This document shows, piece after piece, positions 37,794-45,884 of a stretch of DNA of 64,000 bases. The first letter of the stretch is position 1; each line of letters opens with the position of its first letter. The notes beneath the pieces were generated by a model that saw only the letters and a program-made list of their open reading frames with translations, was not told where the DNA came from and did not search any database. The position numbers were made by a program, and so were the translations under genes. Location of the stretch: NCBI RefSeq assembly GCF_016908275.1, contig NZ_JAFBDN010000008.1:1-64000 (forward strand), in the 5' to 3' direction. Origin of the DNA: Periweissella beninensis. GTDB taxonomy: Bacteria > Bacillota > Bacilli > Lactobacillales > Lactobacillaceae.

Positions 37794-37856
37794 AAGGATA
37801 GGGTTCAATTATTTTTAATAAAGGGAAGATATAACGCTAAAACTGAAACACTAAAA

Positions 37857-37930
37857 TGTCAAGCATGAGATTCGAACTCATGACCTACGGTTTAGAAGAC
37901 CGTTGCTCTATCCAACTGAGCTAGCCTGAC
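37857..37930 (-). tRNA. tRNA-Arg (anticodon TCT)
   Basis: The minus strand folds as a full cloverleaf: acceptor stem GTCAGGC / GCTTGAC, D arm GCTC..GAGC, anticodon arm ACGGT-CTTCTAA-ACCGT with anticodon TCT (codon AGA), and T arm ATGAG-TTCGAAT-CTCAT. The 3' CCA is not encoded. It is a lone tRNA gene with its own promoter at 37942-37970. Confidence 0.96.
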
Positions 37931-37941
37931 ACAATACTAAA

Positions 37942-37970
37942 ATTATAACTATTTTATTCAAAATAGTCAA
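37942..37970 (-). promoter_or_regulatory. Promoter of tRNA-Arg, with a dyad in the spacer
   Basis: On the minus strand TTGACT, 17 bp, TATAAT give a near-consensus promoter 11 bp before the tRNA. The spacer contains a perfect dyad ACTATTTT-GAAT-AAAATAGT type (37948-37967), unusual for a tRNA promoter. Confidence 0.75.
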
Positions 37971-38015
37971 TAAAGGTTTTTGATAATAATAATGTTAATT
38001 GCAGTTAAACAATAA

Positions 38016-38044
38016 TTGCACCAAGTAGAGCATTCTTGTATCAT
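38016..38044 (+). promoter_or_regulatory. Promoter of the lipoprotein gene
   Basis: TTGCAC (38016-38021), a 17-bp spacer and TATCAT (38039-38044) lie about 44 bp before the ATG. Confidence 0.6.
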
Positions 38045-38087
38045 TAATATAAGTAGGGGAACAGTGTTAAGTAAGGAGATGTGAAAT

Positions 38088-38597
38088 ATGAAGAGAATAG
38101 GGTTAGTGCTAAGTATTATAACTTTAGGAGTAATCTTAGTAGCTTGTGGACAAAAAACATATGCCGGAATTCAAATAAGTGGCGATAAATATACCCAACT
38201 AAATGAGGCTAAGGTAAATATAAAAAAATTATTAAGTGATTTGGATGATTTTGATTACCGCAATACTAAAACAGCAGATAAAATATATCGTGATGCTGAT
38301 GAAATAATGCTAAAGAATGCCAAAGGGTTATCAACTAGCGAGAAAGAAAAATTGGATGTGGCTTTGGATAATTCACAACATGGTGTTAAAGGGATTATAA
38401 AAGATGCACAACGTAAAAAATATAATATTGATGGTAGTGTTGCTTCTCAGTTTCATCATAACTTCAAGGTAATTGTTAATATTTCTGCAAAAGCTGTAAC
38501 TAATTCACAAGTTCAAGCTGATAAAGTTGCAAATAAACTAAATAAAGATTTAAAAATAGAAAAGCAATTATATAACTTAGGATCTAAGCATGAATAG
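38088..38597 (+). CDS. Putative lipoprotein of unknown function
   Basis: This 169-aa protein has a lipoprotein signal peptide ending in the lipobox LVACG (Cys20), so it should be acylated and anchored on the outer face of the membrane. The mature part is mostly helical and lysine-rich, with no motif I recognise. The pattern of spaced helices (about 40-60 and 70-110) is compatible with a small helical bundle. GTAAGGAGATGTG is a good ribosome binding site, and it has its own promoter. No neighbour suggests a role. Confidence 0.75.
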   Translation: MKRIGLVLSIITLGVILVACGQKTYAGIQISGDKYTQLNEAKVNIKKLLSDLDDFDYRNTKTADKIYRDADEIMLKNAKGLSTSEKEKLDVALDNSQHGVKGIIKDAQRKKYNIDGSVASQFHHNFKVIVNISAKAVTNSQVQADKVANKLNKDLKIEKQLYNLGSKHE

Positions 38598-38640
38598 TTA
38601 AATTGGGAAAGTGTGTTTACTAAAATTAAAATAAATATGT

Positions 38641-38685
38641 TATGATAGGGCATAGCAATAATAATTTTATAGTAATTTACTATAA
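38641..38685 (+). promoter_or_regulatory. Promoter and perfect dyad before the small membrane peptide
   Basis: TATGAT at 38641-38646 with a TTACTA 18 bp upstream is a possible promoter. Just downstream, TTATAGTAA-T-TTACTATAA (38667-38685) is a perfect 19-bp dyad that touches the AAGGGGG ribosome binding site. It could be an operator or an RNA hairpin next to the start site. Confidence 0.4.
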
Positions 38686-38696
38686 GGGGGATTATT

Positions 38697-38801
38697 ATGA
38701 TTTCACTAGGTGTAATTATATTGACTTTAGTAATTACCATGATTGTCGAGTTTACATCAAAAGATGACAATACACCTAATAAGCATCAAAGTAATTATTA
38801 G
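38697..38801 (+). CDS. Small single-helix membrane peptide (34 aa)
   Basis: A 34-aa frame starts at ATG after a strong TATAAGGGGGATT ribosome binding site. It encodes a hydrophobic helix (SLGVIILTLVITMIVEF, residues 3-19) and a polar tail TSKDDNTPNKHQSNY. Size and layout resemble small stress or type I toxin-like peptides (short N terminus, one helix, charged tail), but the Pro-containing IAPI core of Fst/Ldr toxins is absent. A terminator follows at 38816 and a promoter with a dyad precedes. I do not recognise a family. Confidence 0.5.
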   Translation: MISLGVIILTLVITMIVEFTSKDDNTPNKHQSNY

Positions 38802-38815
38802 GATGTAAATGCAAT

Positions 38816-38862
38816 AAAATACCTAGAAACGTAGCCAGATACATACGTCCTAGGTATTTTTT
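38816..38862 (+). terminator. Bidirectional terminator between the small peptide and DUF3042 genes
   Basis: Outer stem AAAATACCTAG / CTAGGTATTTT (11 bp) and inner stem ACGTA / TACGT are followed by TTTTTT on the + strand. On the minus strand the T-rich flank is weaker. It lies between convergent genes. Confidence 0.8.
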
Positions 38863-38867
38863 AATAA

Positions 38868-39050
38868 TTAATATTTTGAACTATGCGCAAAACTTGATTT
38901 ACGAGCTTTGCGGACATCAGCTTCTTCAAACTTCTTTTCTTCGTCCTTAATTGGTTTGATGACTTTATGATGGAAATGTGCTAAAGCGCTAGCTGAAGCG
39001 AGAACTGTACTAGTAACTCCTACTAAGATACCGATGGTAAATTTTTTCAT
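38868..39050 (-). CDS. DUF3042 family protein
   Basis: This 60-aa protein begins MKKFTIGILVGVTSTVLA, has one membrane segment or uncleaved signal (about 5-27), then VIKPIKDEEKKFEEADVRKARKSS, the conserved DUF3042 core. The family is confined largely to Lactobacillales; function unknown. The start is the ATG 6 bases after GGAGGG; an in-frame ATG five codons earlier overlaps that site and is rejected. It is divergent from the GDPD gene. Confidence 0.85.
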   Translation of the reverse strand: MKKFTIGILVGVTSTVLASASALAHFHHKVIKPIKDEEKKFEEADVRKARKSSFAHSSKY

Positions 39051-39142
39051 AACAAATCCCTCCATATAAAATATATTTTATAATACTAATACTAACTAAA
39101 AAAAGGATATTTTACTAGTAAATAGGTAAAAAAGGTAATGAG

Positions 39143-39880
39143 ATGTTAACAGAAATTGTAGCACATCGTGGTTATCCAAAAAAAGCACCTGAAAACACTT
39201 TAGCTTCTTTTAAAAAAGCATTAGCTTTTAGCATTGATATTTTGGAAATCGATGTTCATCTGACTAAGGATCAACAGTTAGTTATTATTCATGACGAAGC
39301 AGTAGATAGAACTAGTAATGGACATGGATTTGTTAAAGATAAAACTTTAGAAGAACTTTTAAAGTTAGATTTTGGTTCTTGGTTTTCACCAAAATATAAC
39401 GATGAAAAAATAATGTGCTTATCTGAACTATTAGTACTACTAAAGAAAATAAATTTCAGTAAAAAACTATTGATTGAAGTAAAAACGGATCATTTTGCTT
39501 ATCCAGGAATAGAAGCATTGTTAGTTAAAACGATAGCTCAATTTGATACACATAAGTATCAAATAATTTATCAAAGTTTTAATATTGCAACACTTTTAAA
39601 AATAGCTAAATTGGATAAAAGTGCCAATTTAGCGGCCCTATTCTTTTATCCAACCTGGCAAATACTATGCTTAAGTAAAAAAAATTTAATTACAGCCATT
39701 CATCCCGACAATCGATGGCTAATCAATCGAATTTTTTGGTTAAAACCATCAATGATTCGCCCTTGGAAAGTTAATGATCCTCAAAAAATAAGAAAAATAT
39801 TAAAATGTCAATTAGCAGGGGTGATTACTGATGAAATTGAACTGGCTCTTGATTTAAGAAAGGAAATTCAAGGTGGATAA
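39143..39880 (+). CDS. Glycerophosphodiester phosphodiesterase
   Basis: This 245-aa GDPD-family TIM-barrel enzyme has the catalytic AHRGYPKKAPENT (about 7-19), metal-binding EIDVHLTKD and HDE (IIHDEAVDRTS), and LLIEVKTD. It hydrolyses glycerophosphodiesters or related phospholipid products to glycerol-3-phosphate. There is no signal peptide, so it is the cytoplasmic UgpQ-like form. AAAAAGGTAATGAG precedes the ATG. It overlaps miaA by 8 bp. Confidence 0.92.
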   Translation: MLTEIVAHRGYPKKAPENTLASFKKALAFSIDILEIDVHLTKDQQLVIIHDEAVDRTSNGHGFVKDKTLEELLKLDFGSWFSPKYNDEKIMCLSELLVLLKKINFSKKLLIEVKTDHFAYPGIEALLVKTIAQFDTHKYQIIYQSFNIATLLKIAKLDKSANLAALFFYPTWQILCLSKKNLITAIHPDNRWLINRIFWLKPSMIRPWKVNDPQKIRKILKCQLAGVITDEIELALDLRKEIQGG

Positions 39881-40799
39881 AATAATTGTTATTGTAGGTC
39901 CAACAGCTGTTGGAAAAACAGCATTGTCTTTAAAACTAGCTAAAAAGTTAAATGGTGAAATCATTTCAGGTGATTCAATGCAGGTTTTTAAAGGATTGGA
40001 TATAGGAACTGCCAAAGTTTCTAAAGAAGAACAAAATCAAGTACCGCATTTTTTAATCGATACTAAAGAAATAGATGAGGAAATAACAGTTATACAATGG
40101 GTTGCGGCTGCTCGCTTGAAGATCGATGAAATTGTTAAGCGAGGGCATATTCCAATTATTGTTGGGGGTACCGGGTTCTACATTGGGGCATTATTGGGTG
40201 ATGTCGTGTTAGCTAAAAATAATGCGGCGAAGGATCCAAAAATTCGGGCTAAGTGGCAAGAATATGCTAATTTAAATGGAGAAGAAGCATTACATCAACA
40301 ATTAGCTCAAATAGATTTGGAAGCTGCTAAGGTCATTCCAAAAGGCAATGTACGAAGAGTCATCAGAGCATTAGAGGTATTTGAATTAACAAAGCAACCA
40401 TTTTCAAAGCAAACAATGCCAGAAGCAAAACGGTACTATGATGCACAAATAGTTGGCCTAAGAACAGAACGACAGCGTTTGTATCAACGAATTAATGCAC
40501 GTGTTGATGAAATGATTGAGCTTGGCTTGGAAAAAGAAGCGTTTCAATTATATCAAGCGACAAACCTAAAATTACAAAGTGGTCAAGGAATTGGGTATAA
40601 AGAATGGCTTGATTATTTTGAACAAAGGAATGATAAATTAGCAATGATAGAATTAATTAAACGTAACTCAAGACGATTTGCCAAACGTCAATTAACTTGG
40701 TTTCGTCATCAATTAAAAGGTATTATTTGGTATGATTTGGTTACTAATGAAAATTCAATCGATGAAATTATAAGGGATATTGAGAATAAAAAATGTTAA
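39873..40799 (+). CDS. miaA: tRNA dimethylallyltransferase
   Basis: This 308-aa enzyme adds an isopentenyl group to A37 of tRNAs reading UNN codons. It has the P-loop VGPTAVGKTALS (about 7-18), DSMQVFKGLDIGTAKV and the RxxxxYxRINxRVDEM region. Start GTG with AAGGA 8 bases upstream, inside the end of the GDPD gene. It sits upstream of glnRA as in Bacillus (miaA-hfq-...-glnRA) but without hfq. Confidence 0.95.
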   Translation: MDKIIVIVGPTAVGKTALSLKLAKKLNGEIISGDSMQVFKGLDIGTAKVSKEEQNQVPHFLIDTKEIDEEITVIQWVAAARLKIDEIVKRGHIPIIVGGTGFYIGALLGDVVLAKNNAAKDPKIRAKWQEYANLNGEEALHQQLAQIDLEAAKVIPKGNVRRVIRALEVFELTKQPFSKQTMPEAKRYYDAQIVGLRTERQRLYQRINARVDEMIELGLEKEAFQLYQATNLKLQSGQGIGYKEWLDYFEQRNDKLAMIELIKRNSRRFAKRQLTWFRHQLKGIIWYDLVTNENSIDEIIRDIENKKC

Positions 40800-40816
40800 T
40801 GTTAGATTATGTGACA
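40800..40816 (+). promoter_or_regulatory. GlnR operator candidate before glnR
   Basis: TGTTA-GATTATG-TGACA differs by one base from the GlnR/TnrA consensus TGTNA-N7-TNACA-type (TGTTA-N7-TAACA). It lies about 70 bp before glnR, right after the miaA stop codon. No clear -35/-10 pair is seen in the remaining space. Confidence 0.55.
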
Positions 40817-40884
40817 TAAATCGTTGTATTTAACCATGCTTCTGTTAAACTATGGTTATCTTAAGGAACACGGGAGATTGAAAC

Positions 40885-41241
40885 ATGGCTGAAAAAGAAT
40901 TTAGACGTACCATGTCAATTTTACCGATTGGAACAATACGTGAACTAACAGGATTAAGTGACCGGCAAATAAGATATTATGAAGCCCAAGGATTAATTTT
41001 ACCAAAGCGTACTGAAACCAATCGACGAATGTATTCGCTAAATGATGTCGACCGATTACTTGAGATTAAGGACTATTTAGAAGTAGGTGATTCAATTGCA
41101 AATATTAAACGGATATATGCGAGGGAAGCAGCTAAGGCTAAAGAAGCCGATATATCAGCGCACCAAATGCGTAAAGCACTTCAATCAGAATTTATTAACC
41201 TTGCCGGTTTTGCGGTAAATAAAAATAGAAAGGGCTTTTAA
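40885..41241 (+). CDS. glnR: MerR-family nitrogen repressor GlnR
   Basis: This 118-aa regulator has the MerR winged helix ([53 protein letters not shown]) and a short C-terminal tail, which in Bacillus mediates response to feedback-inhibited glutamine synthetase. It represses glnRA when glutamine is plentiful. GGAACACGGGAGATTG holds the ribosome binding site. It lies 2 bp before glnA. Confidence 0.95.
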   Translation: MAEKEFRRTMSILPIGTIRELTGLSDRQIRYYEAQGLILPKRTETNRRMYSLNDVDRLLEIKDYLEVGDSIANIKRIYAREAAKAKEADISAHQMRKALQSEFINLAGFAVNKNRKGF

Positions 41242-41243
41242 AG

Positions 41244-42590
41244 ATGCCAAAGCATGACTATACTAAAGATGATATTCGTAACCTTGTAAAATCAGAAAAT
41301 GTTGAATTTTTACGTTTGACTTTTACTGATATGTATGGAATTATTAAGAATGTGGAGGTTCCAGTTTCTCAACTTGAAAAGGTTCTTGAGAATAATTTAA
41401 TGTTTGATGGCTCTTCAATTGATGGGTTTGTCCGCATTGAAGAATCAGATATGTATTTATATCCTGATTTATCAACATTTATGATTTTTCCTTGGGCAAC
41501 TGATTCACACGGAGGGAAAGTAGCCCGAATAATTGCTAGTGTGTACACTGCTGATCGTAAGCCGTTTGTTGGTGATCCACGTAATGTTTTGATTGCTAAT
41601 CTAGACAAAATGAAACAGCAAGGATTTGATTCTTTCAATATTGGAACGGAACCAGAATTTTTCTTATTTAAATTAGATGAAAACGGTAAGCCAACTACTA
41701 AATTAAATGATTCTGGATCATATTTTGATTTAGAGCCACTTGATATGGGTGAAAATGTTCGTCGGGAAATTGTGTTAACCTTAGAGGAAATGGGCTTTGA
41801 GGTTGAAGCTGCCCATCATGAGGTTGCTCCAGGGCAACATGAAGTTGACTTTAAATATGCATCAGCCCTTGAAGCAGCTGATAATATTCAAACGTTTAAG
41901 TTGATTGTTAAAACAATTGCACGGAAGTATAATTTATATGCTACTTTTTTACCAAAACCAGTTTCCGGTATTAACGGAAATGGGATGCATACTAATATGT
42001 CATTATTTACTGCTGGAAAGAATCAGTTTTTTGCTGAGGATGATGAATTACAACTATCAACGACGGCTTATAATTTCTTAGGTGGAATTTTGAAACACGC
42101 AACTAATTTTACCGCAATTACTAACCCCACTGTTAATTCATATAAACGTTTAGTACCAGGATTTGAAGCACCTGTATATGTTGCTTGGTCTGGTTCTAAT
42201 CGATCTCCAATGGTTCGTGTACCAGCATCGCGGGGACAGTCAACACGCTTGGAATTAAGGTCAGTTGATCCAACTGCCAATCCATATCTTGCACTTGCTG
42301 GTATTTTAGCAGCTGGTCTAGATGGTATCAAAGATAAAATTGAACCAGCTGAATCAGTTGATCGTAACATTTATTTAATGGATGAGGCAGAACGTATCAA
42401 GGCTGGAATTCATGACTTACCAGATACATTGCTAGCAGCAGTTAGAAATCTTGAAGGTGATCGCATTATTCGAGAAGCAATTGGTATTAATCTATCACAA
42501 CAGTTTATTGATGCTAAGCTATTAGAATATCGAGCATATCGGCAAGAAGTTTCACAATGGGAATTAGATAGTTATCTAGATATTTATTAA
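41244..42590 (+). CDS. glnA: Glutamine synthetase, type I
   Basis: This 448-aa GSI-alpha type enzyme makes glutamine from glutamate, ammonia and ATP. It has the beta-grasp domain ([19 protein letters not shown]), [17 protein letters not shown], the metal-binding [24 protein letters not shown] and HTNMSLF, and the [23 protein letters not shown]/glutamate loop. The length and the absence of the adenylylation insert match the Gram-positive form regulated by GlnR. It is the second gene of glnRA. Confidence 0.98.
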   Translation: MPKHDYTKDDIRNLVKSENVEFLRLTFTDMYGIIKNVEVPVSQLEKVLENNLMFDGSSIDGFVRIEESDMYLYPDLSTFMIFPWATDSHGGKVARIIASVYTADRKPFVGDPRNVLIANLDKMKQQGFDSFNIGTEPEFFLFKLDENGKPTTKLNDSGSYFDLEPLDMGENVRREIVLTLEEMGFEVEAAHHEVAPGQHEVDFKYASALEAADNIQTFKLIVKTIARKYNLYATFLPKPVSGINGNGMHTNMSLFTAGKNQFFAEDDELQLSTTAYNFLGGILKHATNFTAITNPTVNSYKRLVPGFEAPVYVAWSGSNRSPMVRVPASRGQSTRLELRSVDPTANPYLALAGILAAGLDGIKDKIEPAESVDRNIYLMDEAERIKAGIHDLPDTLLAAVRNLEGDRIIREAIGINLSQQFIDAKLLEYRAYRQEVSQWELDSYLDIY

Positions 42591-42688
42591 ATACTATTGC
42601 TAGATTTAAACTTTGAAGATCTTAATTCATGTTATTAATGTTTAGGTGCCAAAAGAAAGTTAAGATTGAAACAAAGTTAGTCATAAAA

Positions 42689-42766
42689 TTTTTTGTCAAT
42701 TGATATTGATAACTTAAATAATCAAATTAAGCAACTAATTCGCAATGTGAGCTAGTTGCTTTTTTG
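42689..42766 (+). mobile_element. Decayed right end of an ISL3-family element
   Basis: TTTTTGTCAATTGATATTGATAAC type sequence followed by TTAAATAATCAAATTAAG and the hairpin aligns with the ends at 37480 and 51293 with several substitutions. No terminal GG and no transposase remain. Confidence 0.4.
42731..42765 (+). terminator. 29-nt family hairpin, probable glnA terminator
   Basis: GCAACTAATTC / GAGCTAGTTGC with one mismatched position is followed by TTTTTT, about 140 bp after the glnA stop. Confidence 0.65.
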
Positions 42767-43081
42767 GCATACATGATGAAAAGTTTAACTATTAAAGATA
42801 ATTATAAAGTACATTAGCTGAGACGAGGGCATTAGAAGTTTAGGAAAAATATTTTTATAGCGTAATTAGGCGATGACAATGAGTGGTACTTACCTTGATT
42901 AATACAATAATTATGATTAGTAACAAAAGATTACTTAATAGCATAAAAATAATTAAAGGCTTTTTATGATTATTGAGAGTCGTAGTCTTTACCTGATTGT
43001 TGGAAACTAGTATACTTATAAAAGGAATTTTGCTCGTTAAAAATTAGTAAAATAGTAAACTGATAAAAGAAAGGTAGAGTT

Positions 43082-44392
43082 ATGGCATTTGTAGATCAAG
43101 TTAAGATTGAATTAAAAGCTGGTAACGGTGGCGATGGAATTATTTCTTTTCGTCGTGAAAAATTTGTTGATATGGGAGGCCCCTTTGGCGGGGATGGAGG
43201 TCGTGGTGGTTCCATCATTTTAAGAGTTGATGAAGGATTGCGAACTTTAATGGACTTTCGCTATAAACGTCACTTTAAAGCTACGCATGGAGCTAAGGGT
43301 GGTACAAAAGGGATGACTGGTCGTTCTGCTGAAGATCTTTATATTAAAGTACCACAAGGAACGACGGTTATAGATGCAGAGTCTGGTCGTGTTCTTGGTG
43401 ATTTAACTGAAAATGGACAAGAATTAAAAGTTGTCAAGGGTGGTCGTGGAGGTCGTGGTAATATGAAATTTGCGACACCTAAGAACCCAGCACCGGAATT
43501 AGCTGAAAATGGTGAGCCTGGTGAACAAATGACGATTAAACTTGAATTAAAGGTTTTGGCTGATGTTGGTTTAGTTGGCTTCCCATCAGTTGGTAAGTCA
43601 ACGCTTTTATCTGTGGTAACTTCGGCCAAACCAAAAATCGCAGCATATCACTTTACAACATTAGTACCAAATCTTGGCATGGTTCGATTAGATGATGGTC
43701 GCGATTTTGTTATGGCGGACTTACCTGGCTTAATCGAAGGAGCATCGCAAGGTATTGGATTAGGAATTCAGTTTTTACGGCATGTTGAGCGAACTAAAGT
43801 TATTCTTCATTTAATTGACATGAGTGGACTTGATGAGACAGATGCTTATCAAAACTTTGTTAAGATTAATGAAGAGTTGAAAGAATATGATCCGCAGTTA
43901 TTAGATCGACCACAAATTATTGTGCCTACTAAGATGGATATGCCAAATTCAGCTGATAATTTAGTAGAGTTTAGAGATAAATTAAAGGCGCAACCTTACT
44001 TGTCAACGGTACCACAAATAATTCCAATTTCTGCGCTTACTAGAAGCGGAGTTACAGATCTTCTTGGAGCAACGGCTGATTTGTTAGAAGTGACACCAGA
44101 ATTCCCGATGAAGGATATACCATTTCAGGATGATTCTCACACAACTACCTATGAATTGGAAAATGATGAGCCAGCTTTTGTTATTTCTAAAGGTGAGTAT
44201 GGAGAATGGGTACTTAGTGGTGCTAAGATTGAAAAATTATTTAAGATGACTAATACTGCTCATGATGAAAGTGTATTACGTTTTGCACGACAATTACGTT
44301 CCATGGGTGTGGATGATGCTCTAAGACAAGCTGGAGCTGAAAATGGCGATGAAGTTGCCATTTTAAATTTCCGTTTTGAATTTTCAGAATAA
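43082..44392 (+). CDS. obgE: GTPase Obg/CgtA
   Basis: This 436-aa ribosome-associated GTPase has the glycine-rich Obg fold (about 1-158, e.g. [13 protein letters not shown]), the G domain with [12 protein letters not shown] (G1), [13 protein letters not shown] (G3) and PTKMDMP (G4), and a C-terminal OCT domain (about 355-430). It acts in 50S maturation and stress signalling. TAGAGTT with GAAAGG upstream precedes the ATG. Confidence 0.97.
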   Translation: MAFVDQVKIELKAGNGGDGIISFRREKFVDMGGPFGGDGGRGGSIILRVDEGLRTLMDFRYKRHFKATHGAKGGTKGMTGRSAEDLYIKVPQGTTVIDAESGRVLGDLTENGQELKVVKGGRGGRGNMKFATPKNPAPELAENGEPGEQMTIKLELKVLADVGLVGFPSVGKSTLLSVVTSAKPKIAAYHFTTLVPNLGMVRLDDGRDFVMADLPGLIEGASQGIGLGIQFLRHVERTKVILHLIDMSGLDETDAYQNFVKINEELKEYDPQLLDRPQIIVPTKMDMPNSADNLVEFRDKLKAQPYLSTVPQIIPISALTRSGVTDLLGATADLLEVTPEFPMKDIPFQDDSHTTTYELENDEPAFVISKGEYGEWVLSGAKIEKLFKMTNTAHDESVLRFARQLRSMGVDDALRQAGAENGDEVAILNFRFEFSE

Positions 44393-44756
44393 CCACAGAT
44401 GATTGTAAGTTTATTTGATACTAAATATTATTTTGGATAAAATGAAAAGTTTTAAAAACATAATATTCGTTTAAGAGGGGCCTAATTTGAAATAGACATG
44501 TAATACTATAATAAATACCATGCATCGAAAATAGCGCCTTAGGGGGATAGGTTGCAAAGGGTAATTTTTGTTATTGCCGTTTTTTAAGTTAGTATACCTG
44601 ATAATATCTGATGTATGTAAACATTAAAAAGCCGAAGATTTTCTTTCGGCTTTTTTGTTTAAATTTGATAAGAAGTTTGTTGATATTTGTAAATTAAAGA
44701 GTTAACGGCTAATTGATTGCTGTTAACACTGGAATCATTTATCAGCAGTTTTTTAG
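44393..44756 (+). other. Intergenic region between obgE and the DUF1516 gene
   Basis: No conventional gene is seen. A TATAAT at 44507-44512, an AGGGGGAT ribosome-binding-like site followed by an 11-codon TTG frame near 44558, a weak hairpin with T6 near 44566-44585, and a good terminator at 44626-44656 could together mark a short transcript. Bases 44660-44756 are featureless. Confidence 0.3.
44626..44656 (+). terminator. Hairpin terminator downstream of obgE
   Basis: AAAAGCCGAA and TTCGGCTTTT form a 10-bp stem followed by TTTT. It can act on both strands and lies between convergent obgE and DUF1516 genes. Confidence 0.8.
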
Positions 44757-45107
44757 TTAAAATTGATTATGTAAAATAAAACCAGTTACACAAACTAGCA
44801 TAAATAAGATAAATATTAGGAAGAGGAATTTTTTACTTAAATGAGTTTGTGTTTTACTAGCAGCTAAAATTTCTAAGCAAATGATTAAACCAAAAGCAAG
44901 GATGATTTTAAAAATTGTGAGTATAAAATGGTTAGCAAAGGTGTAGCGGGCTAAAAGCAAACCTGTTATTAAAAATATTAAATAAAAGAATCTATTAAAC
45001 ATTGAAAAGGCTTTTACTTTTTTATTAGTTTTCGCAAAAATAATAATTAAAGTGCTACAAAGTAATAGAGCTGAGGTAACTAAATGAAACAATAATGGTG
45101 GATACAT
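44757..45107 (-). CDS. DUF1516 family membrane protein (YisL-like)
   Basis: This 116-aa protein has four predicted membrane helices, beginning MYPPLLFHLVTSALLLCSTL, with FNRFFYLIFLITGLLL in the second. Layout and length match DUF1516. Function unknown. The ribosome binding site GAAAGGA is further than usual from the ATG (about 13 bases), so the start is less certain. It is one of three protein genes on the minus strand here. Confidence 0.75.
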   Translation of the reverse strand: MYPPLLFHLVTSALLLCSTLIIIFAKTNKKVKAFSMFNRFFYLIFLITGLLLARYTFANHFILTIFKIILAFGLIICLEILAASKTQTHLSKKFLFLIFILFMLVCVTGFILHNQF

Positions 45108-45234
45108 AGTTTATTGAAATATCCTTTCGCTTTTATGTTAAAGCCATTATAGCATAAAATAGTTGCTATTTTAGATGTAGTTTGTTAATATATACCGATG
45201 GTTTTATCAAGTATATCCTTGGAGGTACGACAAT

Positions 45235-45507
45235 ATGGCAACTGAAGAAGTAGTTAATGATTCAGGTTTTAATATAGGAGATTTTGTAGCTGCCAAAAAG
45301 TTTGCAAATTTCGAACATGATTTTAAAGGAATTGTTGAGAAAATATATGAACATTCATTACTAGTAATGGTGACTGAGTATGATGCAAAAGATCAGGCAA
45401 CGGTAAATGAGTATAATCATCGTGCTGTTGTGCGCATGAACGAAACCGAAGTTTTAATTGCAGCTGAAGTTCCTGTTGATGATTCAACAGAAGATTCTAA
45501 AGCTTAA
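45235..45507 (+). CDS. DUF2187-like small protein
   Basis: This 90-aa acidic protein has the pattern IGDFVAAKKFANFEHDFKGIVEKIYE, shortened here to the core KGIVEKIYEHSLLVMV, then TVNEYNHRAVV, resembling the SH3-like DUF2187/YkvS family. The tail after residue 75 is acidic and low complexity. CTTGGAGGTACGAC is a strong ribosome binding site. Function unknown; the family match is by eye. Confidence 0.6.
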   Translation: MATEEVVNDSGFNIGDFVAAKKFANFEHDFKGIVEKIYEHSLLVMVTEYDAKDQATVNEYNHRAVVRMNETEVLIAAEVPVDDSTEDSKA

Positions 45508-45527
45508 AACTTAGTATAAGATAGTTA

Positions 45528-45555
45528 TTGCATTTTCACAAAGATGGGCTATAAT
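45528..45555 (+). promoter_or_regulatory. Promoter of tRNA-Gly
   Basis: TTGCAT (45528-45533), a 16-bp spacer and TATAAT (45550-45555) place the transcription start about 6 bp before the tRNA. No strong terminator follows until the argS T-box, so the tRNA and argS may share a transcript. Confidence 0.75.
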
Positions 45556-45567
45556 TATTCTTGTAAT

Positions 45568-45638
45568 GCGAAGTTAGTTTAGTGGTAAAACAATAGCTTC
45601 CCAAGCTGTGGTCGCGGGTCCGATTCCCGTACTTCGCT
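45568..45638 (+). tRNA. tRNA-Gly (anticodon CCC)
   Basis: The cloverleaf shows acceptor GCGAAGT / ACTTCGC, D arm GTTT..AAAC, anticodon arm ATAGC-TTCCCAA-GCTGT with anticodon CCC (codon GGG) and T arm GCGGG-TCCGATT-CCCGT. The 3' CCA is not encoded. It reads a rare codon in an AT-rich genome. Confidence 0.95.
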
Positions 45639-45675
45639 TTTTAGACTAATGTTTATATGATTAGAGGAAAATAAT

Positions 45676-45842
45676 TAAAGTTTACTTAGCAAACCTGGGA
45701 TGATGGAAGCCAGATTAAACTTACTTATTGGCGCGCTAGTTGTAAAATTTTTATATAATTAGAGTGGAATTTTAATTCAATTAGAGTGGTACCACGGGTG
45801 TAACTCGTCTCTTACAATTTATTTGTAGAGACGAGTTTTTTA
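45676..45842 (+). promoter_or_regulatory. T-box riboswitch of argS
   Basis: The T-box AGAGTGGTACCACG lies at 45783-45796 and its terminator at 45803-45842. A possible short Stem I is formed by AAGTTTA (45678-45684) and TAAACTT (45716-45722), with CTGG / CCAG inside. I cannot find a standard GAA-specifier-A motif for Arg (CGN or AGR). AATTAGAGTGG occurs twice, at 45757 and 45779, the second being the start of the T-box. The left edge is approximate. Confidence 0.8.
45803..45842 (+). terminator. Regulated terminator of the argS T-box
   Basis: ACTCGTCTCT and AGAGACGAGT form the stem (extended by TACA/TGTA with a bulge), followed by TTTTTT. Confidence 0.85.
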
Positions 45843-45884
45843 GTCTAATAAATCCGATGAAAAATTATAAAAGGAGCAAAAGTA

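Larger units (their letters stand above)
37422..37856 (+). other. Intergenic region after ileS with IS end and hairpins
   Basis: No protein gene is seen. The stretch holds an ISL3 right-end relic (37480-37566) and a long hairpin (37731-37793). Bases 37570-37730 show no recognisable gene on either strand; reverse-strand frames there are broken by stops, so a transposase remnant cannot be supported. Confidence 0.5.
42591..43081 (+). other. Intergenic region between glnA and obgE with IS-end relic
   Basis: No gene is seen. Bases 42689-42766 are a decayed ISL3 right end with the 29-nt hairpin. Bases 42767-43081 are AT-rich with no recognisable promoter of quality; the obgE ribosome binding site is GAAAGGTAGAG at the end. 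Confidence 0.5.

Noticed and set aside
38697-38801. Fst/Ldr-type type I toxin
   Set aside because: Size and layout fit, but the characteristic Pro in the helix core and an antisense RNA unit are not seen.
44558-44593. 11-codon TTG frame after AGGGGGAT
   Set aside because: Too short to support as a gene from sequence alone; kept only as part of a low-interest observation.
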